From Streptomyces griseoflavus (lineage in GTDB: Bacteria > Actinomycetota > Actinomycetes > Streptomycetales > Streptomycetaceae): DNA of 64,000 nt. Shown here one piece after another: positions 17,189 through 25,193 of this stretch. Position numbers and translations under genes: made by a program. The notes beneath the pieces are model-generated. The model worked only from the letters and a program-made list of their open reading frames with translations. It had not been told where the DNA came from and did not search any database. The stretch lies in contig NZ_BMUC01000009.1 of NCBI RefSeq assembly GCF_014649995.1, positions 114,094 to 178,093 of the forward strand. Direction: 5' to 3'. Every line of letters begins with the position of its first letter. Within the stretch, counting starts at the first letter, position 1.

Positions 17189-17446
17189 ATGACCGGAGTC
17201 GAGCCGAACCGCCTGGACGACCAGCAGCTCATGAAGGAGCTGGAGACCATCCACCGCACGCGCCACGACACGCTGCTGTACGGCTCCGACGGCGCACTGC
17301 GCGCCCACAACGAACGGATGGCGCAACTGGAGGGCGAGTACCTGCGCCGCAATCCGAGCCGTCCGGTGGCCGCCGGCCGCACCCGCGAGGGAGCCCGCGA
17401 GCGGAACGCCGCGGACACCACGACGCCCGCGCCCCCGGGGACCTGA
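17189..17446 (+). CDS. DUF6158-like small conserved protein
   Basis: An 85-residue soluble, charged protein with LDDQQLMKELETIHRTRHDTLLYGS and AQLEGEYLRRNPSR, which I recognise as a small conserved actinobacterial family (DUF6158-like) of unknown role. The start is uncertain: ATG 17189 begins where the family usually starts, but an ATG at 17159 would add 10 residues. Neither has a strong ribosome site. It is divergent from the Rv2629-like gene. Confidence 0.6.
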   Translation: MTGVEPNRLDDQQLMKELETIHRTRHDTLLYGSDGALRAHNERMAQLEGEYLRRNPSRPVAAGRTREGARERNAADTTTPAPPGT

Positions 17447-17492
17447 GGACCGCGACCACCACCACGCCCGCGACCGGCCCCCTGGACATGCG

Positions 17493-17522
17493 ACCGGGGC
17501 CCGCGCGAGCGCGGGCCCCGGT
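17493..17522. terminator. Bidirectional terminator hairpin
   Basis: A 14-bp perfect inverted repeat (ACCGGGGCCCGCGC, 17493-17506, with 17509-17522) in the gap between the convergent DUF6158-like and PfpI genes. A stem this long and GC-rich, without a T-run, is typical of Streptomyces. Confidence 0.75.
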
Positions 17523-17542
17523 GCGGTGAGCGCGGGCGGGCG

Positions 17543-18085
17543 TCAGGCCGCTTCCGCCCCGAACACCTCCAGGTACGTCTCGCAGAACGCCTTCAGGTCG
17601 TCCGGCTTGCGGCTGGTGACCAGCTTGTTCGAACCGTGGTCGCAGATCTTCACCTGCTCGTCGACCCAGGTCCCGCCGGCGTTGCTGATGTCCGTCCGCA
17701 GGCTCGGCCAGCTCGTCAGCTCCCGGCCCCGTACGACGTCGGCCTCCACGAGGGTCCAGGGGGCGTGGCAGATCGCGGCGACCGGACGGCCCTGCTCGAA
17801 GAAGTCCCGCACGAACGAGACGGCCTTCTCGTCCATGCGGAGGAGGTCCGGGTTGGCCACCCCGCCCGGCAGCACGAGCCCGCCGAAGGAGTCCGCCGAC
17901 GTCTCACCGACGACCTCCTGCACGGGGAAGGTGTCCGCCTTGTCGAGGTGGTTGAAGGCCTGGATCTTCCCCTTCTCCGTCGACACGAGCACGGGCTCGT
18001 GGCCGGCGTCCACGGCGGCCTGCCACGGCTCGGTCAGTTCCACCTGCTCGACGCCCTCGGGCGCGGTCAGGAATGCGATGCGCAT
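17543..18085 (-). CDS. DJ-1/PfpI family protein
   Basis: A 180-residue class I glutamine-amidotransferase-fold protein of the PfpI/YhbO type. The nucleophile elbow is AAICHAPW with Cys106-His107; GGLVLPGGVANPD supplies the conserved Gly/Asp loop, and the acidic partner lies in TEPWQAAVDAG. Family members are proteases, deglycases or chaperones linked to general stress. It is next to a DUF2795 gene and a general-stress sigma factor, which fits a stress role. ATG 18085 start. Confidence 0.85.
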   Translation of the reverse strand: MRIAFLTAPEGVEQVELTEPWQAAVDAGHEPVLVSTEKGKIQAFNHLDKADTFPVQEVVGETSADSFGGLVLPGGVANPDLLRMDEKAVSFVRDFFEQGRPVAAICHAPWTLVEADVVRGRELTSWPSLRTDISNAGGTWVDEQVKICDHGSNKLVTSRKPDDLKAFCETYLEVFGAEAA

Positions 18086-18194
18086 GATGGTTCCTACGTC
18101 CCTTCGTCAGTCTTCGGCGCCTGTCGTACGCCGTTCTCGTCCGGGCCGCCCCGCTGATGCGGGCCGGCGCCGGTCCCGGGAGACGGAGCCCGGG

Positions 18195-18587
18195 TCAGGC
18201 GGACTCCGTCTCCCGGCTCCGGGTCAGCGCCTCGGCCAGCTCCTGGACACTGCCGTAGCGGTCCTGGCGCGGCAGCCGCTCCAGCGCCTCGATGAGCGTG
18301 TCGGGCGCGTGCCGCCGGTCCAGCGCGCGCATCAGCTCGCGCGGACCCGCGGGGAACGCCCCGCGGCTCAGGATCCTGGCCAGTTCCAGCCGCACCGACT
18401 CCAGTGACGTCGGGCCACGGCCGGGTGTCACCGGGCCGTGGGCGACCTCGGGGTCGTCGTCGGCGAACGGCTCCGGGTCGTTCCACTCCTCGGTCCGGGT
18501 CGGATGCCCGGACCTGAGCAGACCCTGCAGTTCGTGCTTCATCTCTTCGTCACGGTGGACACTGAGCCGGTCACTGCCTCGCTGCAT
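18195..18587 (-). CDS. DUF2795 domain protein
   Basis: A 130-residue protein. The N-terminal half is polar (possibly disordered), and the C-terminal half has the DUF2795 pattern LARILSRGAFPAGPRELMRAL and ERLPRQDRYGSVQELAEAL. The DUF2795 fold is small, helical and of unknown function. ATG 18587 has a strong GGAGGGAG site directly upstream and is preferred to the internal ATG 18542 or the open extension to 18782. A SigB-like promoter candidate lies 36-60 bases upstream. Confidence 0.75.
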   Translation of the reverse strand: MQRGSDRLSVHRDEEMKHELQGLLRSGHPTRTEEWNDPEPFADDDPEVAHGPVTPGRGPTSLESVRLELARILSRGAFPAGPRELMRALDRRHAPDTLIEALERLPRQDRYGSVQELAEALTRSRETESA

Positions 18588-18622
18588 GTCTCCCTCCAGA
18601 TCCTTTCGGGGGTGCGCACCGC

Positions 18623-18647
18623 GTACCCGGGCAGCGGAGGCCGACAC
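18623..18647 (-). promoter_or_regulatory. Candidate SigB/SigF-family promoter for the DUF2795 gene
   Basis: On the minus strand, GTGTC (18647-18643) is separated by 14 bases from GGGTAC (18628-18623), close to the Streptomyces sigma-B consensus of a GNNTN-type -35 and GGGTAC-type -10. It sits about 36 bases before the gene's ATG, and a sigma factor of that family is encoded 400 bases away. Short motifs in GC-rich DNA arise by chance, so this is tentative. Confidence 0.4.
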
Positions 18648-18747
18648 AGGGTTCGGACGGCGGATCGGCACGGCCCGGGTTTGCCTCCGGAAGACCGGGA
18701 GACCCGGCAGAGCACGCCCCCCACGAGCCTCCTGGAAAGGCCCGGCC

Positions 18748-18888
18748 ATGGCGGTGCTCGCCCTGCTCATCCCTTCCCTCATGCTCGGCGTGGTCCTGAT
18801 GCTGGGCCGTTACGAAGACCTCCTGCTGCCGCCCGTGCAGCCACCCGAGGAACCCGTGGAACCCGCACTCGGACGTTTGCATCCCTGA
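18748..18888 (+). CDS. Small single-span membrane protein
   Basis: A 46-residue open frame: an N-terminal membrane segment (AVLALLIPSLMLGVVLML) and a short Pro/Glu-rich cytoplasmic or external tail. A GGAAAGG lies 9-15 bases upstream of ATG 18748. Such small membrane genes are frequent in Streptomyces but hard to prove; there is no recognised family. Confidence 0.4.
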   Translation: MAVLALLIPSLMLGVVLMLGRYEDLLLPPVQPPEEPVEPALGRLHP

Positions 18889-19032
18889 GGCGGGGGCACG
18901 CGCACGGGAAGTGCTTCGGACAGGAGGCACGCCCGTGGACGCGGCACCTCGCCGCCCCCGGGTGTACCTGTCCTCAGTCGGTGCGCCCACCACGGTGACA
19001 TCCCGAGCACTTCCGAGGGAGTTGCACCGCAG

Positions 19033-19833
19033 ATGCCGATCCGAGCAACCGCGAAGCACCACCCGCACGACGACGCCCCCGACACCGCGGCCTCGTTCCG
19101 CAGGCTCGCCGGGCTTCCCGGCGGAGGGGAGCGCGACGCGCTCCGGGACGAGATCGTCGAGGCCTGGCTGCCCATGGCCGACCGCCTCGCGGGACGGTTC
19201 CGCAGCCGGGGCGAGCACTACGACGATCTGCGCCAGGTCGCCGCGCTGGGCCTGGTCAAGGCCGTCGACCGGTACGACCCGGAGCTCGGCAACGCCTTCG
19301 AGAGCTACGCGGTGCCGACCATCACCGGCGAGATCAAGCGGCACTTCCGCGACCACATGTGGACGCTGCACGTACCGCGCCGGGTCCAGGACCTGCGCAA
19401 CCGGGTCCGCAGCGCCTCCCAGGACCTCTCCCAGACCATCCCCGGACGCGCGCCGACCGTGGCCGAGATCGCCGGCCACACCGGCCTCAGCGAGGAGGAC
19501 GTGCGCGCCGGCCAGGAGGCCCTGGAGAGCTTCAGCGCGCTCTCCCTGGACGCCGCGCTGCCCGGCAGCGACGACGGCTACTCCCTGGGCGACGCCCTCG
19601 GCGCGCCCGACCCGGCGCTGGACACCGTGGTCGACCGCGAGTCCGTCAAGGACCGGCTGGCCGAGCTTCCGGAGCGGGAGCGGGCCATCCTCTACATGCG
19701 CTTCTTCGACGACATGACGCAGAGCGGCATCGCCGAGGAACTGGGCATCTCGCAGATGCACGTCTCCCGGCTGATCAGCCGGAGCTGCGGCCGGGTACGG
19801 CAGCAGGTCATGAGCGACGCCGCCGGGGACTGA
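19033..19833 (+). CDS. SigB/SigF/SigG-family RNA polymerase sigma factor
   Basis: A 266-residue alternative sigma factor. Region 2 contains YDDLRQVAALGLVKAVDRYD and FESYAVPTITGEIKRHFRDH (the SigB/F/G hallmark with promoter-recognition helix), region 3 has PTVAEIAGHTGLSEEDV, and region 4 has RERAILYMRFFDDMTQ and EELGISQMHVSRLI. Streptomyces has many paralogues of this group, involved in osmotic and general stress and in sporulation. They are usually regulated by partner anti-sigma kinases; none is adjacent here. The ATG at 19033 opens the conserved N-terminus. Confidence 0.92.
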   Translation: MPIRATAKHHPHDDAPDTAASFRRLAGLPGGGERDALRDEIVEAWLPMADRLAGRFRSRGEHYDDLRQVAALGLVKAVDRYDPELGNAFESYAVPTITGEIKRHFRDHMWTLHVPRRVQDLRNRVRSASQDLSQTIPGRAPTVAEIAGHTGLSEEDVRAGQEALESFSALSLDAALPGSDDGYSLGDALGAPDPALDTVVDRESVKDRLAELPERERAILYMRFFDDMTQSGIAEELGISQMHVSRLISRSCGRVRQQVMSDAAGD

Positions 19834-19970
19834 CGCGCACGTCACCCGCTCGGGTGTGCGGATCCCGCCAATGGCGTGCGGCCGCGCGCGGCACGGCGGC
19901 GGGCGGGCTGTGATGGCTGTGGGGCGACCGACCGCCATGGCCCCGCCCGTCGCCCGAAGGAGCCCGCACC

Positions 19971-20735
19971 ATGCGCCGCACCGCCCGTGCCCTGTCCGTC
20001 GCCGCCGTCGCCGGCACCGTCCTCGGCGCGCTCGCACCGGTCGCGGCCGCGGGGACGGCTCCGGGCAGCGGAGCGTCGTGGGCCACCGCGTCACCGCCGC
20101 CCTCCCACTCACCTTCCCCCTCGCCCTGCCCGAAGCCCGGAGGCCACGGGTGGGACGGGTACACGCCCAGGAGCTCCGAGCCGGACGCCGACGAGCCGGA
20201 GGCCCTGGAACCGGAGACGTACGAAGGGCTCGGCGAGGACGCCCTCGAACCGGAGACGGTCCTCCCGCAGGGCACCGCCCCGGACCCGCTCGCCTCCGAT
20301 CCGCTCGCCCCGGACGCACTCGTCCCGGACGCCGGTCCCGAGGACACCGGTCCCGAGGACGCCGGCGTCCCGGCTCCGCCCGGCACCGACGCGGCCGCCG
20401 GACCGCAGGCCACGGAGCCGCACACCGGAGCCCAGATGGTCGCCGTGCCGGCCACCGCCGAACCCGGACCGCCGGAGTCCCGCTCCCCGGGATCGAAGCC
20501 CGCCGGACCCGAGCCGGTACGGCCCGAACCCACCGCGTCCAGGAGCACGCCCTGCGCCCCCACGCCCTCCCGGCACCCCACACCCCCCGCACACCAGGGG
20601 GTCCACGCCGGCGGGGGCGGCGCCTTCACCGACTCGGTGCCCGCCCTGGCCGCCGGCGGCCTGCTCATCGCGGGCGCGTTCGGCGCCGCCGCCCACCGCG
20701 TGTACCGGGACCGGACCTCCCGCCCCGACGCCTGA
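19971..20735 (+). CDS. Secreted proline-rich protein with C-terminal membrane anchor
   Basis: A 254-residue protein. It has an N-terminal Sec-type signal (RRTARALSVAAVAGTVLGAL with an AAAG-type cleavage region near 27). About 180 residues of Pro/Glu/Asp/Ala-rich low complexity follow, without a fold, then a hydrophobic segment AALAAGGLLIAGAFGAAA-like near 225-245 and a short basic end (RVYRDR). It looks like a surface protein held by its C-terminal helix; there is no LPxTG-type sortase motif. GAAGGAG lies upstream of the ATG. No function can be assigned. Confidence 0.65.
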   Translation: MRRTARALSVAAVAGTVLGALAPVAAAGTAPGSGASWATASPPPSHSPSPSPCPKPGGHGWDGYTPRSSEPDADEPEALEPETYEGLGEDALEPETVLPQGTAPDPLASDPLAPDALVPDAGPEDTGPEDAGVPAPPGTDAAAGPQATEPHTGAQMVAVPATAEPGPPESRSPGSKPAGPEPVRPEPTASRSTPCAPTPSRHPTPPAHQGVHAGGGGAFTDSVPALAAGGLLIAGAFGAAAHRVYRDRTSRPDA

Positions 20736-20887
20736 CCTCCGTCACCCGGCCCCGGCCGCCGCCCCGCACCACGCGCCCCGGGCCGGCACTCATGGCACAC
20801 GGCACGCCGGGTACTGGCTCGTCGAGGGCGGCACGAGCGGGCGCCGGGGCACGGCGACCGCACACCAGGGATCGCGCGGAGGTAGGC

Positions 20888-22135
20888 ATGCGGCGGACGC
20901 ACCCCGAAGGCCACGGCCCCGTACGGTTCGGGCCGCCGGACCCCGAGGACGGGCTCCCCGTGCTGCCCGAGCTGTCCGCCGTACTGGCCGCCGCGGCCTC
21001 CCGCGCCGGCGCCGAGCCCGTCGGCGGCGGCCCCGCCCTCCTCGACGCCGCCTGCGGCTACGGCGACCGGCGCGGACTGCCCGCCGCCCCCGACCGGGTG
21101 GCGGTCGCCCCCGGCGCTCCCGCCCTGCTGGTGGCCCTGACCGCCGCAATCGGCGGCGACGTCCTGGTGCCCAGACCCTGCGCCGCCTGGTGGGCGCCCT
21201 ACGCCCGGCTGCTGGGCAGACCCGCCTTCTCCGTGCCGACCCCCGCGGAGAGCGGCGGGGTGCCCGACCCGTACGCCTTGCTGGAGACCGTGCGCCGGCT
21301 GCGCGCCGAGGGCGGCGACCCGCGCCTGCTGGTGCTGTCCGTCGCCGACGACCCCACCGCCACCGTCGCCCCGCCCGAAGTGCTGCACGAGACCGTCGAG
21401 GCCGCCGTCGCCGAAGGGCTGCAGCTGGTCAGCGACGAGACCTGGCGCGACACCCTGCACGACCCGCACGGCACCGTGCTGCTCAGCCCGGCCGAGATGC
21501 TGCCCGACCGGGTCACCGTCGTCACCGACCTGGTCGGTGCCCTGCTCCCGCCCGGCTGGCCCGCCGCGGTGGCCCGCTTCCCGGCCGGTGAGGAGGGCAA
21601 CGCGCTGCACGCGCGCGTGCTCGACGTGCTCACCGCACTCGACGCGCGGGTCGCCGCGCCCATCGCCGCCGCGGCGGTCTACGCGCTGTCCGAACCCGAA
21701 CCGGTCACCACCCGCGTCGCCGCCGCCGTACGTCTGCACGCGGGCCTGGCCGCCGCCGCGCACCGTGCCGTCGTCACCGCCGGCGCCGTCTCCCGGCCCC
21801 CCTGCTGCGGCCGCCACCTGTACGTGGACCTCACCCCGCTGGAGCCCGCGCTCACCGCCCACGGGGTCGCGGACGCCCAGGAACTGGAGGACTTCCTCAC
21901 CGCCCGGCTCGGCATGCCCGCCCCGGGCGGTCACCGTTTCGGCGACGACCTCGAGGCGCCCCGCGTACGGCTGTCCACCGCCCCCCTGCTGGGCGACACC
22001 GCCGACCTGCGCGCGGAGTGCCTGCGCTCGTCCGAGCCACTGGAACTGCCCCACGTACGAGACGCGTTGACCCACCTGGCAACGGTCTTCGACGAGCTCC
22101 GTGACGACGCCCGGCGATGGGAGTCCCCCCGATGA
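20888..22135 (+). CDS. Aminotransferase class I/II-fold protein lacking lysine
   Basis: A 415-residue protein with the fold-type-I aminotransferase layout: a Gly-rich start (ACGYGDRRGLP), the APGAPALLVALTAAIGG segment that normally holds the PLP phosphate, and PRPCAAWWAPY (the aromatic stacking strand). LQLVSDETWRD carries the conserved Asp at the place of D-E-x-Y. The segment VTDLVGALLPPGWPAAV lies where SLSK or SFSK with the Schiff-base lysine should be. No lysine occurs anywhere in the protein, so it cannot form the internal aldimine. ATG 20888 has GGAGGTAGGC upstream. It overlaps the next MBL-fold gene by 4 bp. Confidence 0.75.
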   Translation: MRRTHPEGHGPVRFGPPDPEDGLPVLPELSAVLAAAASRAGAEPVGGGPALLDAACGYGDRRGLPAAPDRVAVAPGAPALLVALTAAIGGDVLVPRPCAAWWAPYARLLGRPAFSVPTPAESGGVPDPYALLETVRRLRAEGGDPRLLVLSVADDPTATVAPPEVLHETVEAAVAEGLQLVSDETWRDTLHDPHGTVLLSPAEMLPDRVTVVTDLVGALLPPGWPAAVARFPAGEEGNALHARVLDVLTALDARVAAPIAAAAVYALSEPEPVTTRVAAAVRLHAGLAAAAHRAVVTAGAVSRPPCCGRHLYVDLTPLEPALTAHGVADAQELEDFLTARLGMPAPGGHRFGDDLEAPRVRLSTAPLLGDTADLRAECLRSSEPLELPHVRDALTHLATVFDELRDDARRWESPR

Positions 22136-23190
22136 CGCAGCGGCCCGAGCCGACCAGGAGAACCACCACGACCGCGGGGACACCGACCGCCGGCCCCCCG
22201 TCCGCCGCGCGGCCCCACCCGCCCCTGGCCGCACCCCGCCCGCTCGCCGAACACCGGGTGTGGCCGCGCGCCTTCCACGACCGGCTGACCGCCCCCCTGC
22301 CCGGCCTCAAGGCCCTCGCCCGCTTCGCCCGCGAGGGCGCCGTACGCCCCACCCCGGACGGTCTCGCCGACATCCCCCGGCTGCCCTACGAGCCCGGCCC
22401 GCTGCCCCGGGTGGACGCCCGCACCATCGCCGTCACCTGGGCGGGGCACGCCAGCTGGGTCCTGCGGATCGGCGGACTCACCGTGCTCACCGACCCCGTC
22501 TGGTCCCGCCGCATCCTCGGCACCCCGCCCCGTGTCACCCCCGTCGGCGTCGCCTGGGAGGCGCTGCCCCGGGTGGACGCGGTCGTCATCAGCCACAACC
22601 ACTACGACCACCTGGACGCCCCCACCCTGCGCCGGCTCCCGCGCCACACCCCGGTGTTCGTGCCGGCCGGGCTCGGCCGCTGGTTCCGCCGCCGCCGGTT
22701 CACCCGGATCACCGAGCTCGACTGGTGGGAGGCCGCCGAGCTGGACGGCGTCCGCTTCGACTTCGTACCGGCCCACCACTGGTCCAAGCGCACCCTCACC
22801 GACACCTGCCGCTCGCTGTGGGGCGGCTGGGTGCTCACCGACCGGGACGGCCGGCGCGTCCACTTCGCCGGCGACACCGGCTACGGCCACTGGTTCTCCC
22901 GGATCGGCCGCCGCTATCCCGGCATCGACCTCACGCTGCTGCCCATCGGCGCCTACGACCCCCGCTGGTGGCTGGCCGACGTCCACTGCGACCCGGAGGA
23001 AGCGGTCCGTGCCGCCCAGGACCTCGGCGCGCGCCGCATGGCCCCCATGCACTGGGGGACGTTCGTCCTCTCCGCGGAACCGGTCCTGGAGCCCCTGGTC
23101 CGCGTCCGCGCCGCCTGGCAGCGCGCGGGCCTGCCCCGCGAGGCGCTGTGGGACCTGCCGGTGGGCGCGTCGCGCGTCCTGGAGGAGTGA
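22132..23190 (+). CDS. MBL-fold metallo-hydrolase (UlaG/NAPE-PLD-like)
   Basis: A 352-residue metallo-beta-lactamase-fold hydrolase. The metal motif is SHNHYDHLDAP (HxHxDH, about residue 155), preceded by WAGHASWVLRIGG and TDPVWSRR. Later ligands are in VPAHHWSKR, HFAGDTGYG and MHWGTF. The arrangement matches the NAPE-hydrolysing phospholipase D / UlaG branch, which hydrolyses phosphodiester or lactone bonds. The first 40 residues are Pro/Thr-rich and may be disordered. ATG 22132 overlaps the aminotransferase-like stop, implying coupled translation. Confidence 0.88.
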   Translation: MTQRPEPTRRTTTTAGTPTAGPPSAARPHPPLAAPRPLAEHRVWPRAFHDRLTAPLPGLKALARFAREGAVRPTPDGLADIPRLPYEPGPLPRVDARTIAVTWAGHASWVLRIGGLTVLTDPVWSRRILGTPPRVTPVGVAWEALPRVDAVVISHNHYDHLDAPTLRRLPRHTPVFVPAGLGRWFRRRRFTRITELDWWEAAELDGVRFDFVPAHHWSKRTLTDTCRSLWGGWVLTDRDGRRVHFAGDTGYGHWFSRIGRRYPGIDLTLLPIGAYDPRWWLADVHCDPEEAVRAAQDLGARRMAPMHWGTFVLSAEPVLEPLVRVRAAWQRAGLPREALWDLPVGASRVLEE

Positions 23191-23202
23191 GCCGGGACCG
23201 GG

Positions 23203-23847
23203 TCAGCCCGTCGCGGGACCGCGCAGCCGCCGCCAGAGGGCCGGGACCGCGCTGAGCAGCAGGGTCAGGGCCACCGCCGCGACGACGCCCTGCCACGGCT
23301 CCCTGAACAGCGACCCGCCGAGGACGCCGATCAGCTGGTACGTCGCCGCCCAGGCCACACAGGCCGGCAGGTTGCCGTGCACGAAGCGGCGCATCGGCCA
23401 CTTCGCGACGAGACAGGCCAGCATCACCGGCAGCCGCCCTGCTGGTATCAGCCGGGACAGCACCAGCACGGCCACCCCGTGGTCGGCGAGCTTGTGCTGC
23501 GCCTGCCTCAGACGGTCCTCCGGGGCCCGCCGGCGGATCGCCTCGAGCCAGCGCGAGCCGTGATCCGACTTCATCCCGCGCCGCCCCAGCCAGTACAGCG
23601 CCATGTCCCCGAGGAACGCGGCCAGCGACGCCGTGACGAGCAGCAGCGCCATCGAGAACGGCGCCGCCCGGTGGAAGGCGACCACGGCCGCCGAACTCAC
23701 CAGCGCGCCCGTCGGGATCACCGGCACCAGCGCCCCGACCAGCACCAGCAGGAACAGTGTGGGATAGCCGATCGCCTGCTGCGTGGCCTCGGGCGCTATG
23801 ACCGCGGGCGCGGCCGCCGACAGCAGGTACCCGGCGGGAAGGATCAC
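23203..23847 (-). CDS. DedA/SNARE-associated family membrane protein
   Basis: A 214-residue integral membrane protein with four to five hydrophobic segments. DedA hallmarks are VPVIPTGALVSSAAV near 42, FLGDMALYWLGRRG near 78 and LVLSRLIPAGRLPVMLACLVAKWPMRRF-type (short form SRLIPAGRLPVMLA) near 132. DedA proteins move lipids across membranes or maintain proton motive force. It overlaps the upstream MBL gene (23844) by 4 bp, so the two are co-transcribed. Confidence 0.85.
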   Translation of the reverse strand: MILPAGYLLSAAAPAVIAPEATQQAIGYPTLFLLVLVGALVPVIPTGALVSSAAVVAFHRAAPFSMALLLVTASLAAFLGDMALYWLGRRGMKSDHGSRWLEAIRRRAPEDRLRQAQHKLADHGVAVLVLSRLIPAGRLPVMLACLVAKWPMRRFVHGNLPACVAWAATYQLIGVLGGSLFREPWQGVVAAVALTLLLSAVPALWRRLRGPATG

Positions 23848-24617
23848 CGCGCGACCTCCAGGCGCACGCTCTCCCCGTGCCCGAGCCGGTGCACGGCCAC
23901 CCCGGGGGCGCGCCGGGCCGCCAGCCGCTCGAACTCGTGGCCCGGCGAGTGGAACTCGTGCGGGCGCACGGCGTCCATCCCGATCGGCCAGTACGTGCCG
24001 TAGTGCACCGGCACCGCGCTGGGCGCCCCCAGCAGGGACAGCGCCTCGGCCGCCCGCCCCGCGTCCAGGTGCCCCTCACCGAGGTACGGCCCCCAGCCGC
24101 CCACCGGCAGCAGCGCCACGTCGACGGGTCCCACCTCCTCGGCCATCCCCTCGAACAGACCGGTGTCCCCGGCGAAGTACGACCGCGCCTCACCCTCCAC
24201 GACGTAGCCGAGGGCGGGGGAGCGGTGCGGTCCCACCGGCAGCCGCCGCCCGTCGTGCCGCGCGGGCACCGCCCGCACGGCCAGCCGGCCGACCGTGGTC
24301 ACCTCGCCGGGCGCCACCTCGCTCACGTGGAGATGCGCGAGCCGGCGCAGCCCCGGCACCGCACGTCGTGCGCCCCGGGGCACGAGCAGGCGCGTACCCG
24401 GGGCGAGCAGGGCCAGGGACGGCAGGTGCAGGTGGTCGGCGTGCAGATGCGAGACCAGGGCCACGTCCGCGTGCCGCGCCTCGGCGGGCGGCAGCGCGCC
24501 GCGCCGGCGCCGCAGGTGCGCGAGCCGGCGCGCGAACAGGGGATCGGTGAGCACGCGCGTGTGCGAGTCCTCGACCGTGCAGGTGGCGTGCCCCCACCAC
24601 GTGACCTCCACCGGCAC
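23844..24617 (-). CDS. MBL-fold metallo-hydrolase
   Basis: A 257-residue metallo-beta-lactamase-fold protein of the UlaG-like type: WWGHATCTVEDSHTRVLTDP-type start (short form WGHATCTVED), metal motif SHLHADHLHLPS near residue 56, VPARHDGRRL, YFAGDTGLFEG near 147 and VPVHYGTYWP near 205. It is shorter than the neighbouring MBL protein and diverged from it. It is the first gene of a two-gene minus-strand operon with the DedA gene. Confidence 0.88.
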   Translation of the reverse strand: MPVEVTWWGHATCTVEDSHTRVLTDPLFARRLAHLRRRRGALPPAEARHADVALVSHLHADHLHLPSLALLAPGTRLLVPRGARRAVPGLRRLAHLHVSEVAPGEVTTVGRLAVRAVPARHDGRRLPVGPHRSPALGYVVEGEARSYFAGDTGLFEGMAEEVGPVDVALLPVGGWGPYLGEGHLDAGRAAEALSLLGAPSAVPVHYGTYWPIGMDAVRPHEFHSPGHEFERLAARRAPGVAVHRLGHGESVRLEVAR

Positions 24618-24702
24618 CCTCTTCGCCTCCTTCGCGCGACTGCCCGAAGCCTACGCGCAGGAGTAGGGTCGGCGGCGAAAACCGGAGGTGAGGGGGGACG
24701 CC

Positions 24703-25104
24703 ATGGGACCGGTGAGGGTGACGGCGATCGCGAGTCTGACTCCGCTGGAGGAACTGGACGCCGATCCGTTCCTGGTGGACTCCCGCGGGCAGCACGCCGT
24801 GTGCGCCCGCTGGGCCGCCGAGCGGGGCCACGTGGTCTCCCGTGAACTGCTCGTGCGGGGACTGCGCCCCGACCACCGCCTGCTGTGGGAGGGGGTGCGG
24901 CCCGGCGCCGACCTGTTCGTGGCGCCCAGTCTGCGGGTACTGGAACGGGCGCTGTCCTCGGTCGCGGAGTTCACCGCCGAGTGCGCGCGGCGCGGGGTCC
25001 GCGTGGAGACCGTGGGCGGCGCGGAGCCGTCGTACGACGCGGCGATGAAGGCGCGGGTGCACCGCCGGCTGTCGATGCCGACCGCCGGCTACGACGGCCG
25101 CTGA
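24703..25104 (+). CDS. Conserved hypothetical protein, possible resolvase-like fold
   Basis: A 133-residue soluble protein. The segment RGQHAVCARWAAERGHVV, followed by DLFVAPSLRVLERALSSVAEFTAECARRG (short form DLFVAPSLRVLERAL) and then RGVRVETVGG, recalls the alternating strand-helix order of a serine-recombinase N-terminal domain. The catalytic serine and the usual arginines are not evident, so recombinase activity is unlikely. I recognise it only as a Streptomyces-type conserved protein. ATG 24703 follows GTGAGGGGGGACG; a GTG at 24688 is an alternative. Confidence 0.55.
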   Translation: MGPVRVTAIASLTPLEELDADPFLVDSRGQHAVCARWAAERGHVVSRELLVRGLRPDHRLLWEGVRPGADLFVAPSLRVLERALSSVAEFTAECARRGVRVETVGGAEPSYDAAMKARVHRRLSMPTAGYDGR

Positions 25105-25193
25105 GCCGTCGGCGGCCCGCGGCCGGGGACGAAACGCCTGCTCCGGTCGTTGTGACAGGGTGGATGCGGGCCTGAGCGGCCGGGACGTGAGGT

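Noticed and set aside
19808-22234. An 808-codon minus-strand open frame
   Set aside because: Gly/Val/Arg-rich low-complexity translation without domains, antisense to the secreted protein and the aminotransferase-like gene. Long antisense frames are expected at this GC content.
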